55,461 bases of DNA from a virus: the IMG/VR virus record IMGVR_UViG_3300024265_000005, positions 1-55,461 of that record, one strand, 5' to 3'. This document shows positions 36,054 through 45,283 of the stretch, in pieces (positions within the stretch are counted from its first letter, which is position 1; the number at the start of each line of letters is the position of its first letter). Under the pieces are notes generated by a model. That model ran no database searches. It was given only the letters and a program-made list of their open reading frames with translations, and was not told where the DNA came from. A program made the translations under genes and the position numbers.

Positions 36054-37912
36054 TAGCCAAAACAATTCAAAGCGATCTGGGCGAGTTGGCAGACAAGAAC
36101 GAGCGAATTCTTCTATTGGCTTTGCGCGATTGGATGGCGATTGTTGTTCAGCAAATTCAGTCTGATCTAAGAACTAAGTATGCGAAAAGCATTGCATCCG
36201 AATTAACTGATTGGGAGATGATCGAAGAATATGGCAAGAACGCCATGAAGCCAGCGACTTTGAAGGTGATGCAAAAAGGCGGAAATGCAGCTTTCAAGTC
36301 GCTGGCGATTTCTGGTAGTTTCGATGTGCTCAACGTCCAAGCTGTGAAAGCAGCAGACAAGTTCGTTGCCAAGCTAGTTACGAATGTCACAAAAGAAACA
36401 AAAGCAGGCATACGAAATTTTATCAGCACAGGAATCAAAGAAGGCAAATCAATGCCGAAGATCGCTCGTGAGCTTCGTCCGATAGTCGGCTTGACGAAAC
36501 CGCAAGTGCAATCAGTTGCGAATTATCGTAAACTGCTGGGCGACAAAGAAAAGTTTCCGAAGCTGACAGCTGGAGACGTTGACCGCAAAGTGCAACGATA
36601 CACAGACAAAACACATCGAAGAAGAATGGACACTATCGCACGAACCGAGACTGCACATGCGCAGAACATTGGGTATGTCCAAGGTTTGGCGGAGAACGGT
36701 GTTACAGAATTCGAATTCGAATCAGAACTTGATGCTTGTCCTGAATGCACTGCTTTGAAAGGTGATAAATTTCCTGCTGAGGAGGCACAAGACATTATTC
36801 CTGTTCATCCAAGGTGTCGTTGTGCTATGCTTCCTGTCATCGGCGAGAAGACTGTAGGAGATAAAGGCAAATATGACCGTGACGAGTTGCCTGCAACAAT
36901 GCAAGCGCCAGAGGGTTTGCCTGCTTGGAAGAAGTACAACGCAATGCATCCTGAGCAGACCAGCCAAGAGAGTCTCTATGATTGGTACAAGCTTAAGTAT
37001 GAAACTGATGGTAAGCTTGCACCAAGTGCAGCAAGATTTTTGAAAACGAATGCGAACAGATTTGAAGCGAAGTCAGTCAAGATCATGAAGCCTGTTCCTG
37101 GAGTTTCAACAACAACGATAACGCCCGCTGAGGTTAGAGTTCTTCCGAAGCCAAAGCCTGAAGGAGTTCTTCCGGAAAGTTATTTCAATGAAACTAAAGG
37201 ATGGGAAGAGAGACTTGTATCACACAAGGCTTCTTTGCAAGAACGTATCGGCGTTGATTTCAAAGCTTTGAAGACACAGCGAACTGATCTTCCTGAATAT
37301 AAAGAAGCTTTGGCAAAATTCGAATCTGCAATGAAGTCTGGAGCAACAAGCAAAAAGATACCTTCTGCAACTCGCAAGCCGACTTATAACGGACTTGCAG
37401 CTAAAAAGCCTGCAGCGACAAAGAATCTAAATGCATATTATGACAGACTTGAAGAAGTTGGTAGTGATGATTTAATTAGACATTATGAAAACCAGAAGAT
37501 TTCAATAACTACGCACACAGGTAATTTTCGTGCCAAAGCAGACTCTAGATGGTTCGATATTGACATGGCAACAAGTGATCAAGTTAAGATTTATTTTCAC
37601 GAGCTTGGACACTTGATGGAACACAACAGCAACATTGCTGTTAAAGCCAAAGCATGGATACGAGCAAGAGGAGGAGGCATAGGTAAATCTGTGCCTTACA
37701 ACAAAATTGCTTCATGGTCTAAAGATACTCAAATGGCGTACAAGGATAAGTTCATAGATCCTTATGTTGGCAAATATTATCGAAGTGGTCATACAGAAGC
37801 AATCTCAATGGGCATGCAGCAGTTTACTTCTTACAGCCAGATGATGCGTTTCGCCAAAAAGGATTTCGATCACTTTGCTTTTATTCATGGGATACTAACC
37901 GGTGCAATTTGA
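36044..37912 (+). CDS. MuF-like head protein fused to an HExxH metallopeptidase
   Basis: 622 aa. Residues ~150-270 form the MuF/SPP1 gp7-like domain: TIARTETAHAQNIGY, then CPECTALKGDKF and HPRCRC. After a Pro/Lys-rich linker, the C-terminal domain (~430-622) carries HELGH (519-523) and a downstream Glu585 in HTEAISMG that could be the third zinc ligand, as in gluzincins. Polymorphic MuF proteins often carry toxin or enzyme domains at this end and may be injected with DNA. Whether the peptidase acts in head maturation or in the host is unknown. Confidence 0.82.
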   Translation: MFIIAKTIQSDLGELADKNERILLLALRDWMAIVVQQIQSDLRTKYAKSIASELTDWEMIEEYGKNAMKPATLKVMQKGGNAAFKSLAISGSFDVLNVQAVKAADKFVAKLVTNVTKETKAGIRNFISTGIKEGKSMPKIARELRPIVGLTKPQVQSVANYRKLLGDKEKFPKLTAGDVDRKVQRYTDKTHRRRMDTIARTETAHAQNIGYVQGLAENGVTEFEFESELDACPECTALKGDKFPAEEAQDIIPVHPRCRCAMLPVIGEKTVGDKGKYDRDELPATMQAPEGLPAWKKYNAMHPEQTSQESLYDWYKLKYETDGKLAPSAARFLKTNANRFEAKSVKIMKPVPGVSTTTITPAEVRVLPKPKPEGVLPESYFNETKGWEERLVSHKASLQERIGVDFKALKTQRTDLPEYKEALAKFESAMKSGATSKKIPSATRKPTYNGLAAKKPAATKNLNAYYDRLEEVGSDDLIRHYENQKISITTHTGNFRAKADSRWFDIDMATSDQVKIYFHELGHLMEHNSNIAVKAKAWIRARGGGIGKSVPYNKIASWSKDTQMAYKDKFIDPYVGKYYRSGHTEAISMGMQQFTSYSQMMRFAKKDFDHFAFIHGILTGAI

Positions 37913-38159
37913 AAAGTCATTCAAAATTTGGATAAATCGAGAAGACACAATTTCTCTTGAAGAAGCTCTGCGAATTGCAAAGCGAGAACTCTGTGATATG
38001 GTTTACGATCCATTAGGGATTGACGGATCTGATTCATGGTGGTGGTGTGTTGCTGTACTTGAAGTACTGCAACAAGAAGATTGGATTCGTGAATTCAATA
38101 TTCTGAAAGAAGCTCCAAAGGATCAGCAGATTGAAGCGAAAGCTGGAGTTGTTTATTGA
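37902..38159 (+). CDS. Small acidic hypothetical protein
   Basis: 85 aa from a GTG overlapping the MuF gene end; weak ribosome site. Trp-rich centre (DSWWWCVAVLEVLQQEDW). It might be an immunity-type or chaperone partner for the metallopeptidase domain next door; that is a guess from position. Confidence 0.5.
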   Translation: MQFEKSFKIWINREDTISLEEALRIAKRELCDMVYDPLGIDGSDSWWWCVAVLEVLQQEDWIREFNILKEAPKDQQIEAKAGVVY

Positions 38160-39658
38160 TGTTCGAAAAGATCAACAACAAGATTGAATCAGTTGAACCG
38201 CCTGAAAAAGTTGTGGTTTTGCAAGAGTATGAAGCTGAGGTAATGACCCAGAAGCAGGCGATGAAGATCAGCATGGAATTGCGTGAAACTTATGCGAAGA
38301 AGTTGGCTACAAGAAATTATGGTGAGATGGAAAACGCTGTCCTTTCTTATGACTCAGCACGCACTTTGGCTTTAGTTGATAAGCAAATAGTCGGAGCTAT
38401 TTCTTTTCAGTGGGATGAAGTATCTAAAGTTGTTTTTATCAGCCATGTTGGAACGTTGAAGGCTCCCAAAGGCACTGGTGCTGAATTAGTTCGTACAGCA
38501 GTTGAAACTGCTTATAAGGGTAAATGGGGCATGGCTCTGGAATCAACTTATGAAGCTATACCCTTTTGGAAACGGCTTGGATTTGTGCCAGATAAAAAAG
38601 TGCCTTATGTATTTGGTGCTGACTTTAAAAGAGTAACCCAAATAAGAGAAGCTCTTGGTGCTAAAAAAAAATTGAATAGAGACGATAACATGTTCGACAA
38701 ACAAAAACTGCGTATAGAGAATTTAGACCAAGAACAGTTGAATAAAGCTTCTGACAGAGAACTGGCAGTATTCAGACTAAGGTTCGGACAACTTTGGAAT
38801 AAACATTTCCAGAAGTGCGATGACATTATCGTCGGAAGTCTCAATCGTTACGATCTCATTACCAAGTATCGAATGCTTCTGAAAATGATGCGTAAGCGAG
38901 ATCTGGAACACAGCACTGAAGCTATAGACCGAGAAGCTTTCAAGAGAGCAATGCAAATCAAAAAGGCTGGTCTTGATATCGCTCAATTAGAACCAGTTGT
39001 TCTTTGTGCGAATGCTGTCTTTATCAAGGAGGATTTTCTTCAGGATGAAGATGATGAAATAGAAGTTATCATAAAATCAGATATTGAAGAACCAAACGAA
39101 GCCTTAGAAGAAGCGATCACTGAGATGCTTGGTGGACAGCTTGATAGGGCTTGCGTTTTTATTTATACAAAAGATTTTAGCGGCAGTTGTATTCCATTGT
39201 TTCATGATGTCTTAAGTCCGGTTCTTGAAATAGAGAAAATAGAAATGCAAGAAAGGACAGATTTTTCGGAACTTGGTGAACAGAAGTTCGAAAGAAATGT
39301 TCCTATTGTTCCTCTTCTCAAAGGTAAAGTTGAGGAACGCATTGTCTACGGTATTGTGTATGAACCGGATACGGAAGACAGTCAGGGCGACGAAGCGAAT
39401 GCTGAAGAAATCCGTAAAGCTGCATATCAGTTTATGGAAGAGTGTCAGACCTTCAAAGTGATGCACAAAGGTAAGAATGTCAAGGTGCGAATACTGGAGA
39501 ATTATATTGCTCCTGTAGACTTTACGATCGAAGGAAAGTCGGTCAAGAAAGGCTCATGGGTACTCGTTACCAGAATTCTTGACAACAAAATTTGGAAAGC
39601 AATCAAGAAGGGAAAGCTCACAGGGTACTCGATGGCAGGTTATGCAAGAACAGCGTAA
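38159..39658 (+). CDS. GNAT-like domain fused to XkdF-like prohead protease
   Basis: 499 aa from the ATG overlapping the previous stop. Residues ~35-155 look like a GNAT acetyltransferase: KQIVGAISFQW, GTLKAPKGTGAELVRTAV (acetyl-CoA loop) and YEAIPFWKRLGF. A helical middle follows, and residues ~385-499 match the XkdF-like serine protease family (YGIVYEPDTEDSQGD ... AAYQFMEE ... GSWVLVTRI ... GYSMAGYA). XkdF-type proteins cleave scaffold and capsid. The next gene is scaffold-like. The GNAT fusion is unusual. Confidence 0.72.
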   Translation: MFEKINNKIESVEPPEKVVVLQEYEAEVMTQKQAMKISMELRETYAKKLATRNYGEMENAVLSYDSARTLALVDKQIVGAISFQWDEVSKVVFISHVGTLKAPKGTGAELVRTAVETAYKGKWGMALESTYEAIPFWKRLGFVPDKKVPYVFGADFKRVTQIREALGAKKKLNRDDNMFDKQKLRIENLDQEQLNKASDRELAVFRLRFGQLWNKHFQKCDDIIVGSLNRYDLITKYRMLLKMMRKRDLEHSTEAIDREAFKRAMQIKKAGLDIAQLEPVVLCANAVFIKEDFLQDEDDEIEVIIKSDIEEPNEALEEAITEMLGGQLDRACVFIYTKDFSGSCIPLFHDVLSPVLEIEKIEMQERTDFSELGEQKFERNVPIVPLLKGKVEERIVYGIVYEPDTEDSQGDEANAEEIRKAAYQFMEECQTFKVMHKGKNVKVRILENYIAPVDFTIEGKSVKKGSWVLVTRILDNKIWKAIKKGKLTGYSMAGYARTA

Positions 39659-39669
39659 GGAGTTTTGTA

Positions 39670-40662
39670 ATGAAAAAGAGTAGAAAGATGAAAGATATTA
39701 CTACCAAGGAAATGTCTCTTGTGGACAGACCTGCGAACAAGCGACCTTTCCTATTGTTCAAGCAAGAAGGGAAGTCAATTGATGATTCCCTCTTGAAAGC
39801 GAAAAAGAAGATCAACATTGAGATAGCAAGTGACGGGACTAAGGGAGGTACTTCGATTTCCGTGAATGGAGATAAGATAACCAATATGAAGAGTTTCAAC
39901 TTCAGCATTTGGAGTGAAGTTGATGATAAGTCTTCTGTTAGTTGCTCTTATTCCAAACTCGTCGAATCTGAAGGAGGCTTCCAGCGGACCGAATCTTATT
40001 ATCTCGCAAAAGGAGATGGTCAAATGGATAAGAGATTACAGAAGTTATTGAAAAATTTTCTTGGCGATAGTTTCGAAAAGGTTGAACTCAAGCCTGACGA
40101 GCTTAACGAGGCAACAATAGTGGAGCTTGAGAAAGCTTTAACGACTCTCAACGAATACAAGAAAGAGTTTCCACCTGATCTTGGCGCTGCAGTTGCCCTG
40201 CTAGCAATTCATGCGAGCCAAGGCTATAAGCAGCCAGAGCCAGTAGAAAAAGCAGGTGCTAAGCTTTCCAAAGACACAATGGCGAAAGTAAAAGCTATTG
40301 TAGCTGCTGCGAAAGCTTTAGAGTCGTTGTTACCAAAAGATGACGCTACCAGTACCGAAAAGAGCGATGGCGGCACTGAGAATTCGGAGCTTCAGAAGAC
40401 TGTTGAAAAGTTAGCTGAAGCTGTAACAGTTATTGCCAGCAAGCTGGAAAAGAGAGAAGCTTCAGATGAGATAGCGAAAGTCAGTGATGCTGTTACGAAA
40501 ATTGCTGGCAGAATCGAATCTCTCGAGAAGCAACCTGCTTCAACCAAGAAGAGTATTGAGCAGGGAAATGATCAGTCACCCAAGAAAGAAGTGCAGAAGG
40601 ACAGTGAAGGCCGTGTGATAGGTAACTGGCCAAGTTTTACAATTGAAACAACTGACGAGTAA
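39670..40662 (+). CDS. Putative scaffold protein
   Basis: 330 aa from the ATG with AAGGAG 9 bases upstream. The N-terminus reads ITTKEMSLVDRPANKRPF, typical of proteins that follow XkdF proteases. The second half is helical with Glu/Lys-rich coiled-coil stretches (KTVEKLAEAVTVIASKLEK), as expected of internal scaffolds. Located directly before the capsid gene. Confidence 0.7.
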   Translation: MKKSRKMKDITTKEMSLVDRPANKRPFLLFKQEGKSIDDSLLKAKKKINIEIASDGTKGGTSISVNGDKITNMKSFNFSIWSEVDDKSSVSCSYSKLVESEGGFQRTESYYLAKGDGQMDKRLQKLLKNFLGDSFEKVELKPDELNEATIVELEKALTTLNEYKKEFPPDLGAAVALLAIHASQGYKQPEPVEKAGAKLSKDTMAKVKAIVAAAKALESLLPKDDATSTEKSDGGTENSELQKTVEKLAEAVTVIASKLEKREASDEIAKVSDAVTKIAGRIESLEKQPASTKKSIEQGNDQSPKKEVQKDSEGRVIGNWPSFTIETTDE

Positions 40663-40727
40663 AAGTGCGTTAGGCTGTAGTCGAAGAGTAAATGAATTGA
40701 CAAATTCAACCCAATAAGGAGTTAGAG

Positions 40728-42005
40728 ATGTTTACAAACAAACAGCTATTGATGCCTGCTAACAAGACGGCCTTTATGAAGATGGTCAGTTTACCGACTA
40801 TCTCTCTTGAGGCAGAAGAGGCGGATCAATTTATTGATTACATTGTCGATGAGTCGATCATGAAGAACAGTGTTCGATACGTCAAGATGAAGAAAGAAAC
40901 TAAGGACGTCCGAGCATTAGGTCTTGGTGATGATCGGTTCTTGTACCCGGCAGGGACGTTCACTTCTTCGAATTATCAGAAAACTTTGTCTGATCAGAAG
41001 ATTCCGTTGATTACCAAGAAGATGCGTGGTGCTGTTGCTATCTACGATGATGATCTGGAAGACAACATCGAAGGCAACGCTTTTGCAGATCACGTAATGC
41101 GAATGGTTACAGCGAAGGTTGCGAACGAACTTGAAGAAATTTTTTGGATCGCCGATACTGGAAGTATTGGTGGATTCGGAGCGACGGATACTCGCAGCTT
41201 GTTCGACGGCTTCCGATATCGTATCGTCAATAGTCAAGGTGCTACTGGTTCATATTTGACAACGCATTACAATGACGTGTCTGGAAGAGCTACGCTGATT
41301 ACAGCTTTGGATCATGCTGATTGGGCAACGACTCCGGGTGCAGGAGGTACTGCTACTCAAGGGATGATGTGCGAGCCTGATACTGCAAATGGGTTCATCT
41401 ACATCTGTACCGTTGCAGGAGTGGTTGGTGGAGCACATCCGACTTGGCCGACTACACTAGGACAAACCGTAGTTGACAACTTGGCAACATGGAGATGCCA
41501 TGCGTATGACTGTACTCTGGCTGGAACTATTGCACAGCAAAACGGTACGGCACCATATAACTGGGAATTCAAATACAGCCAGATGTTGAGACGCTTGCCT
41601 TCTAAATACAAAAAGGTTGGTATGGCCAATTTGCGGTTCTTCAACTCGGATCAGATTACACAAGACTATGTTGAAGCGTTGGCTGCTCGATCAACAATTC
41701 TTGGCGACAGTGCGATTCTCGGCAAGGCACCGCTTCAGTATGGAACCGTTCCTATTGTATCCTGTCCTACGATGTCAGTAACCATGTCCGCTGCTGCTCA
41801 GGGTGTTCTTGGTGGTGGTGCTTATGGCGACTGCTTGCTGACTCCAAAGGGCAATCTGATTATCGGTATTCAGAGAGCCATTAAGATCGAAGCCCAGCGG
41901 GTTGCTGCTGACGAAGCCACTTATTGGTTTTACAGCATTCGAGCTGACTGTGCAATTGAAAACGTTAACGCTTGTGTGCTGCTTGAAAGACTAACTACAA
42001 CTTAA
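40728..42005 (+). CDS. Major capsid protein (HK97-fold) with inserted surface domain
   Basis: 425 aa, strong AAGGAG. Order of elements: an N-arm, an E-loop-like region with KKMRGAVAIYDDDLEDN, and a C-terminal A/P-domain region with GTVPIVSCPTM and GNLIIGIQRAIKIE. Residues ~210-262 are an extra domain (PDTANGFIYICTVAG, PTWPTTLGQTVVDN, TWRC) of the G..Y.C..AG..G..PTWP..G..V.D....W.C type seen on phage surfaces. It is probably an insertion-domain decoration. Cleavage of the N-arm cannot be judged. Confidence 0.85.
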   Translation: MFTNKQLLMPANKTAFMKMVSLPTISLEAEEADQFIDYIVDESIMKNSVRYVKMKKETKDVRALGLGDDRFLYPAGTFTSSNYQKTLSDQKIPLITKKMRGAVAIYDDDLEDNIEGNAFADHVMRMVTAKVANELEEIFWIADTGSIGGFGATDTRSLFDGFRYRIVNSQGATGSYLTTHYNDVSGRATLITALDHADWATTPGAGGTATQGMMCEPDTANGFIYICTVAGVVGGAHPTWPTTLGQTVVDNLATWRCHAYDCTLAGTIAQQNGTAPYNWEFKYSQMLRRLPSKYKKVGMANLRFFNSDQITQDYVEALAARSTILGDSAILGKAPLQYGTVPIVSCPTMSVTMSAAAQGVLGGGAYGDCLLTPKGNLIIGIQRAIKIEAQRVAADEATYWFYSIRADCAIENVNACVLLERLTTT

Positions 42006-42032
42006 TCTTAATCAAATAATAAGGAGGTTACA

Positions 42033-42617
42033 ATGTCAGAACGATTTTTAATTCGGAACTATGGTCCTTCAAGGAATCTTCCGGATGGTCACGGTTCGTA
42101 CATCTTTATCGAACATGAAAGAGTGCGATCTACAAGTGATCCGGAACTGGCGAAGTTGTTTACAACGTATCCGCAAATACATGTGACAGATAGAGGTGAA
42201 GAAGCTTTTCCTGCGCCCGTATTACCTGAACCACCTGTAGGACCGGAACCTCCTGAAGATGAAGATGAAGCCGAAGATGAAGATGAAGATGAAGTCGAAG
42301 ATGAAGTCGAAGATGAAGTCGAAGATGAAGCTGCTGATTATTCAGATTTGGCTGTTAAGGATCTTCGCGAGATAGCACAAGAACGTGATATCCCTATTGT
42401 TGGTCTTCTCAAAGCAGACTTGATCAGAACACTTCAAGAAAATGATGCTGCTTCAACAGATGAGTGGCGAGTTGGCCAACCTGTCAAGTATGAAGACGAA
42501 GATGAAATTTACCATATTGTTTCAGTTCCAGAAGAAGCAGATGGTGAATTCATCATCAAGAATGATGAGCAGGAAGAGTATTCTGCTTTGGCGGATCAAC
42601 TTGCTGTTGTTGAATAA
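42033..42617 (+). CDS. Head-associated protein with acidic linker and SAP/HeH-like domain
   Basis: 194 aa. An N-terminal ~60-residue domain, then a Pro and Glu/Asp linker encoded by a 12-bp repeat (gaagatgaagtc, 42285-42330), then YSDLAVKDLREIAQERDIP with a following LLKADLIRTL helix, the HeH/SAP/Rho-N type found next to capsid genes, and a small beta end. AAGGAG upstream. Role in head completion likely, but not specified by sequence. Confidence 0.6.
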   Translation: MSERFLIRNYGPSRNLPDGHGSYIFIEHERVRSTSDPELAKLFTTYPQIHVTDRGEEAFPAPVLPEPPVGPEPPEDEDEAEDEDEDEVEDEVEDEVEDEAADYSDLAVKDLREIAQERDIPIVGLLKADLIRTLQENDAASTDEWRVGQPVKYEDEDEIYHIVSVPEEADGEFIIKNDEQEEYSALADQLAVVE

Positions 42618-42656
42618 ATTGTATACTAATTACAAAAAGTTCAAGGAGTAGATAAA

Positions 42657-43502
42657 ATGAGTAAATGGAATCTAGCGACAATGGATCGTGATATCGGGCA
42701 GATGATTGGCCGACCTCTTCAAGAGGCGATGGCTCACGGTATCAACAACGATATTATTCACGGAGGTATGGTATCTGGCCAAACTGCCCTCCAGAGTGTT
42801 TATGCGATGAGTGCAACGAAGAACTGTACTCTCGGAACAAAGCTGCGAGAAAAAGAGACGGGCAGAGAGTTCGATTATGCAAGAGCAGGTGGTGTCAATC
42901 TGTCCAAAGCCCTAATGACGCAATCGGCTGTACCTGTTGCGAATTATCTTGAACAGGTACAGACTGCTTATGGTTGGGCAGTTGGTGCTACTTCCGGTTA
43001 TATTCTGATTACAACCGGAGCTACACCGGCAGTGGATTATTTTGCTGATGGCAATGTAGTGGTCAATCAAGGCACTGGTATCGGTGGAATGTTTCCGATA
43101 TTGTCCAATACTTCACATGCAACTATTCTTTATGTTGAATTGAAACCTGGACATCCTGTCAACGTTGCATGGGTTGCAGCTTCGGAGCTTTCGCTTATCA
43201 AGAATCCGTTTTCGGATACGATCGTTTGTCCAGTGACGACCTTGACCGCTCCTCCGGCTGGTGTTCCAATTATTGACGTTACGGCTTGCTATTATTACTG
43301 GTCGCAAGTTAAAGGTCCGTGCCCGTTGCTTGTTGATACTGGTGACACGATAACTATTGGTGAGCCTGTTGGTGCTGCAGGTACTAATGCTGTTGCCGGT
43401 GCGATTGGTGTCGCAACTACAGTTGAAGGTCATTATGGCCGAGCTATGACCATTGCAACGGCTGGCGAACCTGCCATTATTAACCTTGACCTTGGCCTAT
43501 AA
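42657..43502 (+). CDS. Virion protein A1 (paralogue of 43538)
   Basis: 281 aa. Shares with the next gene product the motifs NDII.GG, LGTKLR, LQTAYGW, VLITTGATPA, NQGTGIG, NNTSHATI, YYYWSQ.KGP and INLDLGL at the C-terminus. Small-residue-rich beta protein. Position after the capsid suggests a decoration or head-fibre protein. A short signal-less N-terminus and strong AAGGAG upstream. Confidence 0.65.
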   Translation: MSKWNLATMDRDIGQMIGRPLQEAMAHGINNDIIHGGMVSGQTALQSVYAMSATKNCTLGTKLREKETGREFDYARAGGVNLSKALMTQSAVPVANYLEQVQTAYGWAVGATSGYILITTGATPAVDYFADGNVVVNQGTGIGGMFPILSNTSHATILYVELKPGHPVNVAWVAASELSLIKNPFSDTIVCPVTTLTAPPAGVPIIDVTACYYYWSQVKGPCPLLVDTGDTITIGEPVGAAGTNAVAGAIGVATTVEGHYGRAMTIATAGEPAIINLDLGL

Positions 43503-43537
43503 GCTATTTGTCAATTTGTTAAGAAAGGAAGGTTAAT

Positions 43538-44374
43538 ATGCCTAAACAATTAACAACAAGTATAAATCCAAACCTATATCCCGGATTATCAGATTTGGTG
43601 CATCAGATGCTGACTTTGGGCATTGATGGCAATATCATATCCGGTGGGATGCTAGGCAATGATATACCTAACGTCTATGGGGAAAGTGTAACGCAGCTTG
43701 CGACTATTGGAAGTAAGCTTCGGATGAATGATAGTCGTGAATTCATCTACAGTAAGAATGGTAGCGCTGAGATTGGCCACGCTCTAATGGCTCAAGCCGA
43801 AGCCGCTACTTCGCAGTGGTACGATCAATTGCAGACTGCGTACGGTTGGACAGCGGGAGAACAGGCGAATACAGTGCTTATCACTGCGGGTTCAACTCCT
43901 GCTGCTAACGAGTGGGCCGAAGGTTGGATGTTTGTTAATGTGGGAACGGGCCTAGGATATACCTATAAAATCCTAAACAATACTTCTCATGCGACAATTC
44001 CAACAGTTACTATTGCTGAAGTTGATGGGGTTGTCGCTGACATTCCAGCAGCTTCGGAAGTGACGATTCTCAAGTCCAATTTCCAGGATACAATTCTTGT
44101 TGCTACCGGAGGTCTAACGGCTATTGCAATTGGCGTTCCGTTGATTACTGTTACTGCAGAGTATTACTATTGGTCTCAGACTAAAGGACCTGCTGCTATG
44201 ATAGTTGATACAGATGAATCATTGACCATTGGATTGCCTGTAGCTTGTCCTGCGACTTGTGCTGTTGCTGGCGCAATTGGACCAGCCGTTACCTTGGAGC
44301 CTCATTACGGCGTATGCATGCGAGTTGGTGCAGCAGGCCAACTTGCAATGATCAATCTTGATCTAGGACTTTAA
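43538..44374 (+). CDS. Virion protein A2 (paralogue of 42657)
   Basis: 278 aa, diverged tandem copy of A1 with all the shared motifs kept in order, while the N-terminal 30 residues differ completely. Two different copies rather than one suggest either a heteromeric shell decoration or alternative receptor-facing surfaces. RBS GAAAGGAAGG. Confidence 0.65.
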   Translation: MPKQLTTSINPNLYPGLSDLVHQMLTLGIDGNIISGGMLGNDIPNVYGESVTQLATIGSKLRMNDSREFIYSKNGSAEIGHALMAQAEAATSQWYDQLQTAYGWTAGEQANTVLITAGSTPAANEWAEGWMFVNVGTGLGYTYKILNNTSHATIPTVTIAEVDGVVADIPAASEVTILKSNFQDTILVATGGLTAIAIGVPLITVTAEYYYWSQTKGPAAMIVDTDESLTIGLPVACPATCAVAGAIGPAVTLEPHYGVCMRVGAAGQLAMINLDLGL

Positions 44375-44393
44375 TTCCAGAAAGGAGTTCAGT

Positions 44394-44963
44394 ATGGACC
44401 AGATACAAATTGTTTCTGGTGGTGGCAATGATATGGTCGGTGTCAATAGTAGAAATCAGTTGTTGACCCGAAGTATTGTTGTACCTGCCATTCACGAGGC
44501 TTCACTTCTCGGTAAAGCGTATTCGTGGACAGCTGTCAATGCTGATATTAACGCTGGTGACACTGCTCTGTTAGTAGCTAATCTTTCAGATGCAGAGGAT
44601 CTTGTTATTAGTCGGATGTATCTTTGGACGGATACAGCGGCTCAGATCAAGATTCATGTTCCTGCGTACGCTGCGTTTGACGGAACGGTAGTTGTTGGAA
44701 ATAATCTAAACCGTAACTTCGCAAACAACGCACCTGCTTTAGCTCACGCTGATGACGATCAAAATGCTTTTGTTGCAGGTAATGTGATTGAGACAGTTTA
44801 CTCACAAGTGTCAGTTAACGGTCAGGTTACTACGGCAGTTGGTGTTCCCATTGATTTCATGGATGCTTTGATTCTGGGACAAAATGACGTTGTTGCAGCT
44901 GATCTTATAACGGAGACTGGAGCATTTGAAATAACTATAGTTGGTTACTTTATTCCAAAATAA
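44394..44963 (+). CDS. Virion protein B1 (paralogue of 45284)
   Basis: 189 aa. Shares with B2 a nearly invariant block (LLTRSI.V.AIHEASLLG.AYSW, then TAVNAD), a central LNRN.ANNAPA motif and the C-terminal TIVGYF.PK. Beta-rich; probably a virion surface protein. About half of its residues are identical to B2 by eye. Confidence 0.65.
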   Translation: MDQIQIVSGGGNDMVGVNSRNQLLTRSIVVPAIHEASLLGKAYSWTAVNADINAGDTALLVANLSDAEDLVISRMYLWTDTAAQIKIHVPAYAAFDGTVVVGNNLNRNFANNAPALAHADDDQNAFVAGNVIETVYSQVSVNGQVTTAVGVPIDFMDALILGQNDVVAADLITETGAFEITIVGYFIPK

Positions 44964-45056
44964 GTGTGCCTCCTTCAGAAACGGCTTTGGCGGTTGAGCC
45001 GGGAAAATTAACCGTCGCCTTTTGAATTGTAATTTGAGTCAGAAAGGATGTGTGAC

Positions 45057-45269
45057 ATGATAATAAGCCAATTGCTAATTGAAGTGACAAGCACAGGTAT
45101 AATAACAGACTGGGCATCATTATGTCCTTCAAATTTGAAAGTGCCAGTTTTCTGCAAAAGGATAGTAGAGTTGCTTGTTCGATTACCTGATCACGTCTGT
45201 ATGATAAAAGTTCCTGGAACAAATTATACGATTGATCGAAATGATATCGAGTCAGTCAAAGTAAGCTAA
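45057..45269 (+). CDS. Small hypothetical protein between B1 and B2
   Basis: 70 aa from the ATG with GAAAGGA 8 bases upstream; an ATG three codons earlier lies inside that site. Mixed beta protein, no family. It splits the B1/B2 pair and may be an insertion after their duplication. Confidence 0.5.
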   Translation: MIISQLLIEVTSTGIITDWASLCPSNLKVPVFCKRIVELLVRLPDHVCMIKVPGTNYTIDRNDIESVKVS

Positions 45270-45283
45270 GAAAGGGATTCAAG

